A stretch of DNA of 64,000 bases from Planctomycetota bacterium (GCA_033763975.1 JANRJM010000008.1:1-64000); one strand, 5' to 3'. Shown: positions 46,779 to 56,349, numbered from the stretch's first letter. The notes: generated from the letters alone by a model not told the origin. Numbers and translations: made by a program.

Positions 46779-47456
46779 ATGGGCGACCCCGCTTCTCGGC
46801 GATCGACCGGCTCGGCGCCCCGCGCCGGGTCGAACGCGGCGTACCCCAAGGCGGTGGACGACCTCGTCGCCCACTTCGCCCGCCTGCCGGGCATCGGCCG
46901 ACGCACGGCGGAGCGCCTGGCGTTCCACGTGCTGAAGTCGGACGAGGCGGCGGCGCACGCGCTGGCGCGCGCCATCGACGCGGTGAAGTCCGACGTCCGC
47001 CATTGCGACGTGTGCTGGCATCTGTCCGACGCGTCTCGCTGCGCGATCTGCGGGGACGAACGGCGCGACCGCACGCGCGTGCTGGTGGTGGAGCAGCCCA
47101 AGGACCTCATCGCGCTGGAGCAGTCGGGGATGTACCGCGGGCTGTACCATGTGCTCATGGGACGCCTCAGCCCGCTCGAGGACATCGGCCCGGACGAGCT
47201 CTCCATCCCGTCGCTGCTGGAGCGCCTCGATCACCCGGAGCGCAACCCCGGCGGCGTCGCGGTCCGGGAGGTCATCCTGGGGCTCAACCCGACGCTGGAA
47301 GGTGACGGCACCACGCTGTACCTCGCCGACGCGCTGCGGGCGCGCGGGGTGGCGGTGACGCGCCTGGCCCGCGGGCTGCCCAGCGGACAGTCGCTCGAGA
47401 CCGCGAACAAGGCCGTGCTCGCCGACGCCATCACCGGACGCCAGAACGTCCTCTAG
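46779..47456 (+). CDS. recR: Recombination mediator protein RecR
   Basis: 225-aa RecR. A helix-hairpin-helix region (DLVAHFARLPGIGRRTAERLA), a C4 zinc finger (C-x2-C-x8-C-x2-C around CDVC and CAIC), and a Toprim domain beginning RVLVVEQPKDLIALEQSGMY and including YHVLMGRLSPLEDIGPDEL. It acts with RecO/RecF to load RecA at gaps. The ATG at 46779 follows AGGATC. The N-terminal ~22 residues before the HhH are Ser/Ala-rich and slightly longer than usual. rpoN starts 7 nt after the stop, so the two are one transcript. Confidence 0.95.
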   Translation: MGDPASRRSTGSAPRAGSNAAYPKAVDDLVAHFARLPGIGRRTAERLAFHVLKSDEAAAHALARAIDAVKSDVRHCDVCWHLSDASRCAICGDERRDRTRVLVVEQPKDLIALEQSGMYRGLYHVLMGRLSPLEDIGPDELSIPSLLERLDHPERNPGGVAVREVILGLNPTLEGDGTTLYLADALRARGVAVTRLARGLPSGQSLETANKAVLADAITGRQNVL

Positions 47457-47463
47457 GGGCCGC

Positions 47464-49014
47464 ATGCGCTTCGAGACCTCCCAGAGCCTGCGGATGGGCC
47501 AGCAGATGAAGCTGGCGCCGCGGATGATCCAGTCGATGGAGATCCTGCAGATGTCGCAGGCCGAGCTCGAGGCCCGCATCCAGCAGGAACTGGAGAGCAA
47601 CCCGACGCTCGAAGTGGCCGAGGGCGGGAGCGACGCGCCGTCCGACGCCCCGCCCGACGAGGGGCGCCCCGAAGGATCCGACGACGGGCCCCTGCAGATC
47701 ACGGGCGAATCGAACGCGGCGGAGTTCGAGCGCCTCGACGCGTACGAGCAGTCGCACCCGGACGCCGTCGAGAACGAGTACGTGCAGGACCTGACCCGCG
47801 CGGACGCGCCCGACGTGGGCTCGCTGCCCAGCGACATGGGCCCGCGCACGCGGTCGTCGTCCGACGAGCCGGACGCGCGGGCGCTGGCCATCGCCGGGGC
47901 GCCGGCGCGCTCGCTCTCGCTGCACGACCACCTGCGCCGGCAGTGGGCGCTCGTGGACGTCTCGCCCGAGCTGCGCGTGCTGGGGGACGCGATCATCTCG
48001 ACCCTGGAGGAAGACGGGTACCTGCGCACGCCGCTCGAGGTGGTCGCGCAGAGCGTCGGCGCCACGCTCGCCCAGGGCGAGCGGGCGCTGGGCGCGGTGC
48101 AGTTGCTGCTCGAGCCGGCGGGGGTGGGCGCGCGCACCCCCGCGGAGTGCCTGCTGCTGCAGCTGGACGCCCTCGAGGAATCCGACGAGCACGGCTGGCC
48201 GGCGGGTGCATTCTCGAACGCGCGCCGCATCGTCGAGCATCACCTGGACGACATCTCGCACAACCGCCTCCCGCGCATCGCCGAGAAGACCGGCCTGCCC
48301 CTCGAGAGCGTCAAGGACACGATCGCGCTCCTCCGGCGCCTCAGCCTGTCGCCCGCGCGCCGCCTGGTCGACGACTCGCCGCCCCCCATCACGCCCGACG
48401 CCATCGTCGAGTACGACGAGGTGCAGGACCGCTACCTCGCCTACCTGAACGACGCGCGCGTGCCGAACCTGCGGATCAACCAGGAGTACGCCCGCCTCGC
48501 GAAGGACCGCGGCGCCGACAAGCGCGACCGCGAGTTCCTCCGCACCAACCTGTCGAACGCCCAGTGGCTGCTCGACGCCGTCGGCCAGCGCCGGCACACG
48601 CTGCTCCGCGTGGTGCGCGCGGTGGTCGACGCGCAGCGCGAGTTCTTCGACTTCGGCATGCACGCCCTGCGCCCGCTGCCCATGACGCTGCTGGCCGAAC
48701 AACTGGGCATCCACGTCGCGACGGTGAGCCGCGCCGTCGCCGACAAGTACATCGCGACCCCGCGGGGCGTGCTCCCGCTGCGCAAGTTCTTCTCGGGCGG
48801 CGTCACGACCGACGCGGGCGCGGAGGTCGCCTGGGACGCCATCAAGGAGGCCCTGCGCGACGTCATCAGCGCCGAGGACCGACGCAAGCCCTTCAGCGAC
48901 GAGCAGCTCGTCGCCGAACTCAAGAAACGCGGCATCGAGATCGCGCGGCGCACGATCGCCAAGTACCGCGAGCAGCTCAACATCCCGTCCGCCCGCCTGC
49001 GCCGGGCGTTCTAG
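47464..49014 (+). CDS. rpoN: RNA polymerase sigma-54 factor
   Basis: 516-aa RpoN. Region I is Gln/Leu-rich (QSLRMGQQMKLAPRMIQSMEI, QMSQAELEARIQQELESN), the acidic region II is long, the core-binding region has DLTRADAPDVGSLP and SLHDHLRRQW, then the HTH ALRPLPMTLLAEQLGIHVAT, and the RpoN box ARRTIAKYREQLNIPSARLRR (one base of change allowed) at the C-terminus. It needs an AAA+ activator to open promoters; none is in the window. One TGGCAC near 13954 was tested and rejected as a target. The gene converges with the large repetitive protein. Confidence 0.96.
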   Translation: MRFETSQSLRMGQQMKLAPRMIQSMEILQMSQAELEARIQQELESNPTLEVAEGGSDAPSDAPPDEGRPEGSDDGPLQITGESNAAEFERLDAYEQSHPDAVENEYVQDLTRADAPDVGSLPSDMGPRTRSSSDEPDARALAIAGAPARSLSLHDHLRRQWALVDVSPELRVLGDAIISTLEEDGYLRTPLEVVAQSVGATLAQGERALGAVQLLLEPAGVGARTPAECLLLQLDALEESDEHGWPAGAFSNARRIVEHHLDDISHNRLPRIAEKTGLPLESVKDTIALLRRLSLSPARRLVDDSPPPITPDAIVEYDEVQDRYLAYLNDARVPNLRINQEYARLAKDRGADKRDREFLRTNLSNAQWLLDAVGQRRHTLLRVVRAVVDAQREFFDFGMHALRPLPMTLLAEQLGIHVATVSRAVADKYIATPRGVLPLRKFFSGGVTTDAGAEVAWDAIKEALRDVISAEDRRKPFSDEQLVAELKKRGIEIARRTIAKYREQLNIPSARLRRAF

Positions 49015-49041
49015 GCCCGGCGCAGGGCGTCGTCGTCCGAC

Positions 49042-52000
49042 CTAGAGCGGGCACTGCCCGCCGGCGACCACCACCGTCAGGGCCTCGATGTCATCCTGGT
49101 CCACGTTCCCGTCGCGGTTGAAGTCCGGGTCGGCGCCCGAGCAGCCGGTGTCGCCCGCGACGGCCTGCACGAGGCAGTCGATGTCGTCCTGGTCCACGTT
49201 CCCGTCCTGGTTGAAGTCCGGGTCGCACTGCGGGGCGATGTACGTCAGCCGCACGAACGTGTTGAAGTAGTCGACCTGGAAGCCCGGCGCGTCGACCATC
49301 GCGAACGTGCCGTTCCGCGACGCCATCGTCATGATGTCGTACGTGTTGCCGGGCGAGGGCTGGTGCGCGAACACCAGCCGCACCCGCAGCGTGCCCCCGA
49401 GCGCGGCGGCCCCGCTCACGCTCAGCACGTCGAACGCGCCCGCCTGCGCCCCGCCGATCTGCACCTCCAGCGTGCCCCCAGCGCCCTGCGTGTAGGTGCC
49501 CTGGATCGCGAGCGTGCCCGGCGCCACGTCGTCGCCGGGCGAGACGACCCCGCCGTTGTTCGTCGTGTTGCTGTCGAGCACGCCGGTGCCCTCGACCCGT
49601 CCGCCGTTGATCGTGCAGACATCGCTATCGACCTCGAGCTCGCCGTACACCCGGGTGACGCCGGCGGTCTGGAGATACGCGTCCGACGTGCGGTCCAACT
49701 TGCGGAGCGCATCGACGAGGACCGTGCCCCGGTTCTCGAACGGCCCGGCGACGACCTGGATCCCCCCCGCGCCCTGCACGCGGAGCGTCCCGCCGGTGTC
49801 GTTCAGGAACCCGCCGCTCGCGCCGGGCGGGTCGATGACGATCGCGTTCGTCGCATCGGCGATGATCGATCCGCGATTGACAACCGCGAGCGTGTTCGCC
49901 CCGATCTGCCCGGCGCCGCGGACCGTCTGATTCTGCACGACGAGCGTGTTCCCCAGAACCTGGGCATCGACGAGGTTGACCGCCGAGTTCGAGAGCTGGA
50001 GCGTGCCGCCCCCGATGAGCGTGACGACCGGGGTGTCGATCCGCAGGTACGTCCCGGCGCCGATGCTGGAGAGCGAGAGCGTGCCCCGGTTGTCGATGGT
50101 CCCGCGGGCGAACACGAGGTTGCCGTTGGTGATCGAGTGCGAGCCCTCGAGCGTGAGACCGCTCATGGCGGAGCTCCCCGTCCACGACCACACGCCCGAG
50201 CCGATCGCGCGGACCACGCCGCCGGTCATGGTGGCGGCGGTCAGAAGCCCGGACCCGCCGGCCTCGACGACGAACAGCCCGTCGGCGTTGTCGAACGCGC
50301 CGTTGGTGAGCGTGAGCGAGGAGCCGGAGAGCGCGCGCACGGTGCTGTTGTTCTCCATGCCGCCGCTGGGCGGATCGAGAACCATGCCGGCGGATCCCTG
50401 CGCTTCGATGAGCGAGTTGTTGACGATGACGAGCGAGTTGTCGCCGACGCGTCCCGAGCCGCGGATGGTCTGGTTGTTGAGCACGAGCCGGTTGTTCACC
50501 ACCTGCGCGTCGATGATGTTCACGCTCGAGTTGCTGAGCTGCACGACCCCGCCGCCGGTCATGATCACCTCGGGCGCGCCGACCCGCAGGTACGTCCCCG
50601 CGCCGATGGACGAGAGCCCGTACGTGCCCTCGTTCACGATGGGCCCGGTGAAGAAGTTGAGGTTCCCGTTGACGGTGTTGATGGTCCCCTGGAACGTCAC
50701 GCCCCCGAACGAGCTGGAGCCGCCGAGCACCCACACGCCCGAGCCCAGCGACCGCACGATGCCGCCCGTCACGGTGCATGCCGTCACGGTGCCCGACGCG
50801 CCGGCTTGGACCTCGAGCAGCCCGCCGGCGTTGTCGAACGATCCACTCACCAGGGAGAGCAACGAACCCGTGAGCGCGCGCACGGTGGAGGTGTTCGTGA
50901 AGCCACCGGACGGCGGGTCGATCGTCAACCCCGCGCTGCCCTGCGCCTCGATGAGGCCCGTGGAGTTGACGAGCGCCAGCGAGTTGTCGCACAGGCGTCC
51001 GGACCCGCGGATCGTGCTGGCGTTCGTGAGGACCAGGTTGGAGACCTGCGCGTCGATGATGTTCGGCGAGCTGTTCGAGAGCGACAGGACGCCGCTCCCG
51101 CTGAGCGTCATGTTCTCAAGCACGCGCAGGTACGTGCCCGCGCCGATGGAGTTGAGGCTGATCGTGCCGTGGTTCGTCAGCCCTCCGCTCGCGTGCGCGA
51201 GGTTGCCGTTGTTGATGTTGACCGATGTCGTCGCGCTCGTGCTCACGCCCTGGAGCGTGCACGTCTGGAGGGTCACGCTGCCGGTCGGCCCGGCGGTGTT
51301 GAGGGTCCCGCCCACGACCGTGCACGCGTTCAGCACCACCGTGCTGTTGGGCTGCGCCTCGATGAAGTGATTCGTGTTCGTGTACGTCCCCGGGTTGAGC
51401 GTGAGGGTCGAGCCCGTCAGCGCCCGCAGCGTGCCGTTGTTCACCAGCGTCGCGGCCGGATCTATCGCCAGCCCCGCCGAGCCCGCCGCGCTGATCGTCG
51501 TGTTGTTCACGAAGTTCAGCGTGTTCTGGCCGAGCTGCCCGGCCATCTCGATGCCCTGGGCGATGGAGTTCGTCAGCGTGAGCCCGACGACCTGCCCGTC
51601 GACGATGTTCGCCGCCGAGTTCGTCGACGTGAACGCCATGTTCGTGCCGATCTCGACGTTGTTGAGCAGGCGGATGTACGTTCCGGCGCCGATGGATTCC
51701 AGGCGGCACGACCCCGAGTTCGCGTGCAGCGCGTTCTCGAGGTACATGATGTTGCCGTTCGGGACGATCACGCGCCCCTCGATCGTGAAGTCGCGGAACA
51801 CGGCGCCACGCACTTCCATCCGCTCGGTGCCGTTGGGCCCGCTGAAGAACCGCCCCCCGATGATCGTCGCACCACCGTTCGCCATCACCACGCCCGACCC
51901 GCCCACCACCCCGATCTCGCCGGGCGAGGTCTGCGTGTACGTCCCGGCGTTGAGCGAGAGCGTTCCCCCTTCCGCCGTCATGCTCCCCGTGTTCAGGAAC

Positions 52001-52602
52001 GTGGACGCCGGATCAATGGTCAGGGTTTCGCCTGCCCGCGTCGCGCGCACGAACCCCGAGTTCTCGATGTTCAGCAGGTTCGCGCCGAACGACCCCGATC
52101 CCCGGATGGTGCCCTGATTAACGAGCGTCACGCCGCTCGAGCTCGCATCGATGACCGCCGCCGGCCCGTTCATCTCGATGACCGCGTCCGACGGGCCGTG
52201 CACCGCGTACGTCCCCGGCGCGCCGGACAGCCGCACGTACGTCCCGGCGCCGATGGTGTTGAGCGCGATCGTCCGTCCGGAGAAGATCCCCGTCGTGCCC
52301 GTGCCGTCCGACTGCGTGACGACGCCGAGCAGCGCCCCGTTGTTCACGTTGATGCGCGAGCCCGGCGAGCCCCCGACCTTGTCGACCGTCACGAAGGTGT
52401 CGAGCGTAACAATCGCCCCGCCCGGGATCAGCGGCACCTCGGTGGCGACGTTCGGCACGCCGTTGTCCCAGTTCACCACGCTCGACCACAGCCCGTTGTT
52501 TGGGCCGATGTAGTTCGAGAACGTCTGCTGGCCCGCCGCCCGCCCCGCCAGCGCACACAACAACCCAACGCACGACGTGCGCGCCATCGATCCGAATTGC
52601 AT
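49042..52602 (-). CDS. Large secreted beta-repeat protein with GC-type dockerin module
   Basis: 1186-aa exported protein; ATG 52602 has a strong GGAGGAG. Signal peptide to about residue 24 (CVGLLCALAGRAAG). The body is a long beta-helix-like repeat region rich in Asn, Thr, Gly and Ser. Five copies of a unit of about 150-190 residues can be marked by SIGAGTY(L/I)R (the first as TIGAGTYVR), followed by L-S-N-S-x-x-N-I-I-D-A-Q-V, then G-S-G-R-x-x-D-N-S-L, I-E-A-Q-G-S-A-G and S-T-V-R-A-L. The C-terminal part has an autotransporter-like segment (GTYTQGAGGTLEVQIGG) and ends with the dockerin pair DPDFNQDGNVDQDD and DPDFNRDGNVDQDD, closing GGQCPL. It is probably a surface adhesin or structural protein. 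No outer-membrane barrel is present. Confidence 0.88.
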   Translation of the reverse strand: MQFGSMARTSCVGLLCALAGRAAGQQTFSNYIGPNNGLWSSVVNWDNGVPNVATEVPLIPGGAIVTLDTFVTVDKVGGSPGSRINVNNGALLGVVTQSDGTGTTGIFSGRTIALNTIGAGTYVRLSGAPGTYAVHGPSDAVIEMNGPAAVIDASSSGVTLVNQGTIRGSGSFGANLLNIENSGFVRATRAGETLTIDPASTFLNTGSMTAEGGTLSLNAGTYTQTSPGEIGVVGGSGVVMANGGATIIGGRFFSGPNGTERMEVRGAVFRDFTIEGRVIVPNGNIMYLENALHANSGSCRLESIGAGTYIRLLNNVEIGTNMAFTSTNSAANIVDGQVVGLTLTNSIAQGIEMAGQLGQNTLNFVNNTTISAAGSAGLAIDPAATLVNNGTLRALTGSTLTLNPGTYTNTNHFIEAQPNSTVVLNACTVVGGTLNTAGPTGSVTLQTCTLQGVSTSATTSVNINNGNLAHASGGLTNHGTISLNSIGAGTYLRVLENMTLSGSGVLSLSNSSPNIIDAQVSNLVLTNASTIRGSGRLCDNSLALVNSTGLIEAQGSAGLTIDPPSGGFTNTSTVRALTGSLLSLVSGSFDNAGGLLEVQAGASGTVTACTVTGGIVRSLGSGVWVLGGSSSFGGVTFQGTINTVNGNLNFFTGPIVNEGTYGLSSIGAGTYLRVGAPEVIMTGGGVVQLSNSSVNIIDAQVVNNRLVLNNQTIRGSGRVGDNSLVIVNNSLIEAQGSAGMVLDPPSGGMENNSTVRALSGSSLTLTNGAFDNADGLFVVEAGGSGLLTAATMTGGVVRAIGSGVWSWTGSSAMSGLTLEGSHSITNGNLVFARGTIDNRGTLSLSSIGAGTYLRIDTPVVTLIGGGTLQLSNSAVNLVDAQVLGNTLVVQNQTVRGAGQIGANTLAVVNRGSIIADATNAIVIDPPGASGGFLNDTGGTLRVQGAGGIQVVAGPFENRGTVLVDALRKLDRTSDAYLQTAGVTRVYGELEVDSDVCTINGGRVEGTGVLDSNTTNNGGVVSPGDDVAPGTLAIQGTYTQGAGGTLEVQIGGAQAGAFDVLSVSGAAALGGTLRVRLVFAHQPSPGNTYDIMTMASRNGTFAMVDAPGFQVDYFNTFVRLTYIAPQCDPDFNQDGNVDQDDIDCLVQAVAGDTGCSGADPDFNRDGNVDQDDIEALTVVVAGGQCPL

Positions 52603-52765
52603 CGCAACTCCTCCGACCAGGGCCGGGTTTCTCCCCCCGACGGCCGGGAGTTTCGCCCACGCAGCCGAAAAATGCAACCGCAAGTTTCGCAGCAGGTTGC
52701 CGCGCGCGAGCCGAACGCCGGGGCGTCCAGGCCGCCCCGCCGTCCGAACGCGTCGCGCCAAACGC

Positions 52766-53617
52766 CTACTTCCCGGCGTAGTCGATCAGCCGCGCGATCT
52801 CGCTCCGCAAGTTCGCCCGCGCTACCACCCGGTCCACCAGCCCGCTCTTGTGCAGGAACTCGCTCCGCTGGAAACCCTCGGGCAGTTCCTGGCGGATCGT
52901 CTGCTGGATCACCCGCGGCCCGGCGAACCCGATCAGCGCCCCCGGCTCGGCCAAAATCACATCGCCCAGCATCGCGAAGCTCGCCGTCACGCCGCCCGTC
53001 GTCGGGTCGGTCAGCACGCTGATGAACAGCCCGCCCGCGTCGTCGTGCCGCGCCAGAGCCGCGCTCGTCTTGGCCATCTGCATGAGCGACAGCCCGGACT
53101 CCTGCATCCGAGCGCCACCCGAACAACTGACGATCACCAGCGGCAGGTTCTCCCGCGTCGCATGCTCAATGCTCCGCGTCACGATCTCACCCACCACCGA
53201 GCCCATCGACCCCATCATGAACGTGAGGTCGAGGCAGCACAGCATCGCCTCGCGGCCCTTGATGAAGCACGTCCCCGCCTTCGCCGCGTCCGTGTTCCCG
53301 GTCTTGATCTGCTCCGCCAGCAGGCGGTCCTTGTACGTCTTGAGGTCGCGGAACCCCAGCGGATCGCACGACGTCAGCCCCGCGAACCGCTCCTGGAACG
53401 AGCCGGGATCGGCCAACTGCCGCACCCGCTCGGCCGCCGAGATCCGATTGTGCAGCCCGCATTCCGGGCACACGTGCAGGTTGGCCTCCAGGTGCCGGCG
53501 GTACACCATCTTGGCGCACCCCGCGCACCGCAGCCAGAGACCTTCGGGAATCGACGCCCGTCGCTGCGGGCGAACCTCGCTCCACGTCCGTGTCGTCGCG
53601 TCGGCGCCCTTCGCCAT
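52766..53617 (-). CDS. accD: Acetyl-CoA carboxylase carboxyltransferase subunit beta
   Basis: 283-aa AccD. The N-terminal zinc ribbon is C-x2-C-x15-C-x2-C (CAGC ... CPEC), then the crotonase-like core with VVSCSGGARMQESGLSL-type sequence (IVSCSGGARMQESGLSLMQM) and SVLTDPTTGGVTASFAMLGD, GALIGFAGPRVIQQT. With AccA, AccB and AccC it makes malonyl-CoA for fatty acids. ATG 53617 starts the zinc-ribbon protein; the longer frame to 53764 is not needed. It follows the tRNA-Arg gene on the same strand, 228 nt away. The other acc genes are not in the window. Confidence 0.95.
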   Translation of the reverse strand: MAKGADATTRTWSEVRPQRRASIPEGLWLRCAGCAKMVYRRHLEANLHVCPECGLHNRISAAERVRQLADPGSFQERFAGLTSCDPLGFRDLKTYKDRLLAEQIKTGNTDAAKAGTCFIKGREAMLCCLDLTFMMGSMGSVVGEIVTRSIEHATRENLPLVIVSCSGGARMQESGLSLMQMAKTSAALARHDDAGGLFISVLTDPTTGGVTASFAMLGDVILAEPGALIGFAGPRVIQQTIRQELPEGFQRSEFLHKSGLVDRVVARANLRSEIARLIDYAGK

Positions 53618-53845
53618 GCATGCTCCCCAAGGCCGTCTCTCTCGCCCGGGTCTCGCCCCCGCGGGGCGGCCCCTGATCGCCCGCGGCTCCGTCGCGGGCA
53701 AGCGGGAGTTTATCACCATCCACGGTGCCGCGCGCGACAGGACCGTACATAGGGCGAACGTCAAGGACCTCGCTCGCGCCGCGTCGGATGTCGCCAGTCC
53801 GCACCGGAAACAACCGTCGCGCGAACGCCGACGCCCGACTCAACA

Positions 53846-53919
53846 CGTCCCGGGTGCGATTCGAACGCACGACCTGCCGCTTAGAAGGCGGCTGCTCTAT
53901 CCACCTGAGCTACCGGGAC
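53846..53919 (-). tRNA. tRNA-Arg (TCT)
   Basis: 74-nt cloverleaf on the minus strand. Acceptor GTCCCGG/CCGGGAC, discriminator G; D arm GCTC/GAGC with loop AGGTGGATA; anticodon stem GCCGC/GCGGC with loop CTTCTAA, anticodon TCT; T arm GTGCG/CGCAC with TTCGAAT. CCA is not encoded. Confidence 0.96.
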
Positions 53920-53983
53920 CTCGCACAAACTCTAGCGGCACGGGCACCACCCCCGCGTCCAGCCCCCCGTGATACCTTCCCCG

Positions 53984-54886
53984 GTGACCCCGATCCCCTT
54001 CGAGAAAGTGCACGGCCTGGGGAACGACTTCGTCCTCATCGACGCTCTCGCCGACGCCGCGCTCAGCGCGGTCGACTGGGCCGCTCTCGCCCCCGCGGCG
54101 TGCGACCGGCACACGGGCATCGGGGCCGACGGCGTGCTGGTGCTCTTGCCGCCCGATCGCCCGGGATCGCACGCCCGCATGCGCATCGTGAACGCCGACG
54201 GCGGGGACGGCGGGATGTGCGGCAACGGGATCCGCTGTGCCGCCCGTCACCTCGTCGAAGCCCACGCCGCCGCGTTACGCCCCGCCGGTGTTGCCCATCC
54301 GCTTCGCCTGACGATCGACGTCGGCGACCGCACGTACGCGATCGACGTCGAGACGCGCGACGGGCGCTTCCTCGGCGCGACGGTCGACATGGGTGCTCCC
54401 GCTCTGCCCGCGGGCGGCCCAGAGCCGATCCCGCTGCACCTGCTCGGCAGGGCCGATGTCGCTGCGTCCGGCTGGGCCGACGCGTGCGACCTGCGCGAGG
54501 GCTTCGTCCGCGTCGACATGCCCAACCCGCACGCCGTGTTCTTCGTCGGCGATGTCACGCGCGTGGCGCTGGAGCGCGTCGGCCCGGTGATCGAGCACCA
54601 CCCGATGTTCCCGCTCCGCACGAACGTGCAGTTCGTGCAGGTGCTCTCGACCGAGCATCTGCGCGTGCGCACTTGGGAGCGCGGCGCGGGCGCGACGCTC
54701 GCCTGCGGCACCGGCGCGTGCGCGGCGGTCGTCGCCGGCTCGATCTCCGGGCGCTGCACCCGCCAGGCCACCGTCTCGCTGCCGGGCGGCGATCTCCGCG
54801 TGTCGTGGGACGGCGCGAGCGGGCACGTCTTCATGACCGGCCCGGCGGAACGCGTGTTCGCGGGCCAGTGGCGCGGGCCGCGCTAG
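53984..54886 (+). CDS. dapF: Diaminopimelate epimerase
   Basis: 300-aa DapF converting LL- to meso-diaminopimelate for lysine and peptidoglycan. FEKVHGLGNDFVLID at the start; first catalytic cysteine in GGMCGNGIRCAARH (about residue 80), second in LACGTGACAAVVAG (about residue 240); substrate contacts in DMPNPHAVFFV and TWERGAGAT. GTG 53984 gives the usual short N-terminus; GTG 53969 is in frame and adds five residues. Its stop codon shares the palindrome CTAG (54883-54886) with the stop of the convergent lipoprotein gene, so the two coding regions overlap by 4 nt. Confidence 0.95.
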   Translation: MTPIPFEKVHGLGNDFVLIDALADAALSAVDWAALAPAACDRHTGIGADGVLVLLPPDRPGSHARMRIVNADGGDGGMCGNGIRCAARHLVEAHAAALRPAGVAHPLRLTIDVGDRTYAIDVETRDGRFLGATVDMGAPALPAGGPEPIPLHLLGRADVAASGWADACDLREGFVRVDMPNPHAVFFVGDVTRVALERVGPVIEHHPMFPLRTNVQFVQVLSTEHLRVRTWERGAGATLACGTGACAAVVAGSISGRCTRQATVSLPGGDLRVSWDGASGHVFMTGPAERVFAGQWRGPR

Positions 54887-56097
54887 CGAGGCTCGTCGCG
54901 CGCGATGCGCGAGTCGCCGGCGGCCCTGGTTGCCCCCGCTGCGCCCGTCACCGGGTTCTCTCGCACGAACCCGCCGTCGTCGAACCGCACCATGTAGTCC
55001 GGATTGATCTTGCGATCGGGGATGGGGTAGTCGGTGGTGATGACCTGCGCCCCGCAGGCCTTGGCGGCCTCGAACCGCTCGCGCGTGCCCGCCCGCGCCT
55101 CGCGCGTGTCGGCGTCGGCCCGCGTCCGCACGACGTACCCCTTCGACACCAGGTCGCGGATGCGCGCCTGGTCCTTCACCGGGTCGTTGATGATCAGGAT
55201 CGCCGCCTCGGGCGTGCCGGGGTCCGAGGTCGTGAAGAACACGCGCCCGCGCAGCGACGGATGCCCGCGCACGTAGCGCTCGCGCTTCACGCCGCCCTCG
55301 TCGAGCACGAAGATGAATCGCCCGCGCAGTTCACGGATCGTCGGCCACCCGCGCGAGAGGATCGCGCCCTCCAACGTCTCCGCGCCGCCCCGCACGAGGT
55401 CGGGCGTGCACAGGTGCGCCTCGCCCAGGTGCTCGCGCACCGTCGCGTCGAGCTGCTCGAACGCGGGCTCGGTGAAGTCCGCGCAGTCGACGCCCCCCGG
55501 GAACCGCGACTTGCCGGTCTTGCAGTTCATCGTGACGATCACCGGCTCGTGACGCGGGTTCTTCGCCGACCACGCGCGCATCTCGGCCAGGTACCCGCGG
55601 AAATCGTGGTGGTGCGAGCGGAAGTCAAAGTCGGTGTCGTGGATCACCTTGAACCCGGGCGTGTCGAGCGAGCCGTCGGCGTTGAAGGGCTTGGGCGTCG
55701 CGCCGCTCGCCGCGAGGAGCTTGTTGCCCAGGGGCGTCGCGTACCGCCCGCCGTCGGGGTCGTAGCAGATGTCGATCTCGAGGTTCCGAAGCCCCAAAGC
55801 GAGCTGGTCGGCGACGCGCAGGTGCGTGTAGTCGATCGCCTGCGCCTGATTGCGGCTCGTGGTCTCGATGATGGCCAGCAGCGCCGGCTCCGGCGCGATC
55901 TTGTACGAGTTGTGGCTGCCGATCACCTGCACCTGGTTTAGTCGGAGATCGCCGAACGGCTCGGCGAACGCCGCGGCATGCGGTGCGCCGCCCGATGCAC
56001 CGCCCGACGCCCGGGCGCCCTCACGCGCGGCGCACGCGCCGAGCAGGGAGGCGAGCACGACCAGCATCGTCCAGACGGCGGTACACGGCGTGTGCAT
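54883..56097 (-). CDS. Calcium-dependent phosphatidylinositol-specific phospholipase C-like lipoprotein
   Basis: 404-aa exported protein. The lipoprotein signal VWTMLVVLASLLGAC puts the lipidated cysteine near residue 22. The mature part is a PLC-like TIM barrel: VQVIGSHNSYKIAPEP with the first catalytic histidine, LEIDICYDPDGG (metal-binding acids), VIHDTDFDFRSHHHDF with the second histidine, PVIVTMNCKTGK and FIFVLDEGG. It matches the family described as Ca2+-dependent phosphoinositide phospholipase C; in bacteria the true substrate is unknown and may be another glycerophosphodiester. ATG 56097 lies 9 nt after GAAGGG; ATG 56103 and 56127 are in frame too. It converges with dapF, sharing CTAG at the stops. 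Confidence 0.85.
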   Translation of the reverse strand: MHTPCTAVWTMLVVLASLLGACAAREGARASGGASGGAPHAAAFAEPFGDLRLNQVQVIGSHNSYKIAPEPALLAIIETTSRNQAQAIDYTHLRVADQLALGLRNLEIDICYDPDGGRYATPLGNKLLAASGATPKPFNADGSLDTPGFKVIHDTDFDFRSHHHDFRGYLAEMRAWSAKNPRHEPVIVTMNCKTGKSRFPGGVDCADFTEPAFEQLDATVREHLGEAHLCTPDLVRGGAETLEGAILSRGWPTIRELRGRFIFVLDEGGVKRERYVRGHPSLRGRVFFTTSDPGTPEAAILIINDPVKDQARIRDLVSKGYVVRTRADADTREARAGTRERFEAAKACGAQVITTDYPIPDRKINPDYMVRFDDGGFVRENPVTGAAGATRAAGDSRIARDEPR

Positions 56098-56304
56098 GGC
56101 CATTTTCCCTTCAGACGGAACGGGCATCCGGATCTGGAATGACGATCGGGTGACGCTCGTACAAACTAGGCCCGCAAAGCCGGAGCCGCAGAGTCCTCAC
56201 GGCATCTTCATCCGAAATCGGTAGGGACGGAATGAGATTCTCGGTGCGAGCGACCGCCGATAGTGGTAGAGTCCGATTCCACGCCGAACCCTGAGGAGAC
56301 GTCC

Positions 56305-56349
56305 ATGCCGCTCGCCGCTCGCCGCTCGCCGCTCGCCGCTCGCCGCTGA
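56305..56349 (+). promoter_or_regulatory. RBS and ATG of a short leader frame that would become the metalloprotease start after repeat change
   Basis: TGAGGAG at 56292-56298 lies 6 nt before ATG 56305. In the present sequence this frame encodes 14 residues (MPLAARRSPLAARR) and stops at TGA 56347. Adding one 7-nt repeat unit, or removing two, would run it in frame into the metalloprotease gene with no stop in between. Confidence 0.6.
56311..56345 (+). repeat. Heptanucleotide tandem repeat (CTCGCCG x5)
   Basis: Five exact copies of CTCGCCG, with GCCG before and CT after, about 5.9 units in total. It sits between a good ribosome-binding site/ATG and the open frame of the metalloprotease gene, where a change of one unit shifts the frame. 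Confidence 0.9.

Noticed and set aside
53725-55941. Long plus-strand open frame over tRNA-Arg, dapF and the lipoprotein gene
   Set aside because: It crosses a tRNA and two well-supported genes in other frames, and its sequence is low complexity.
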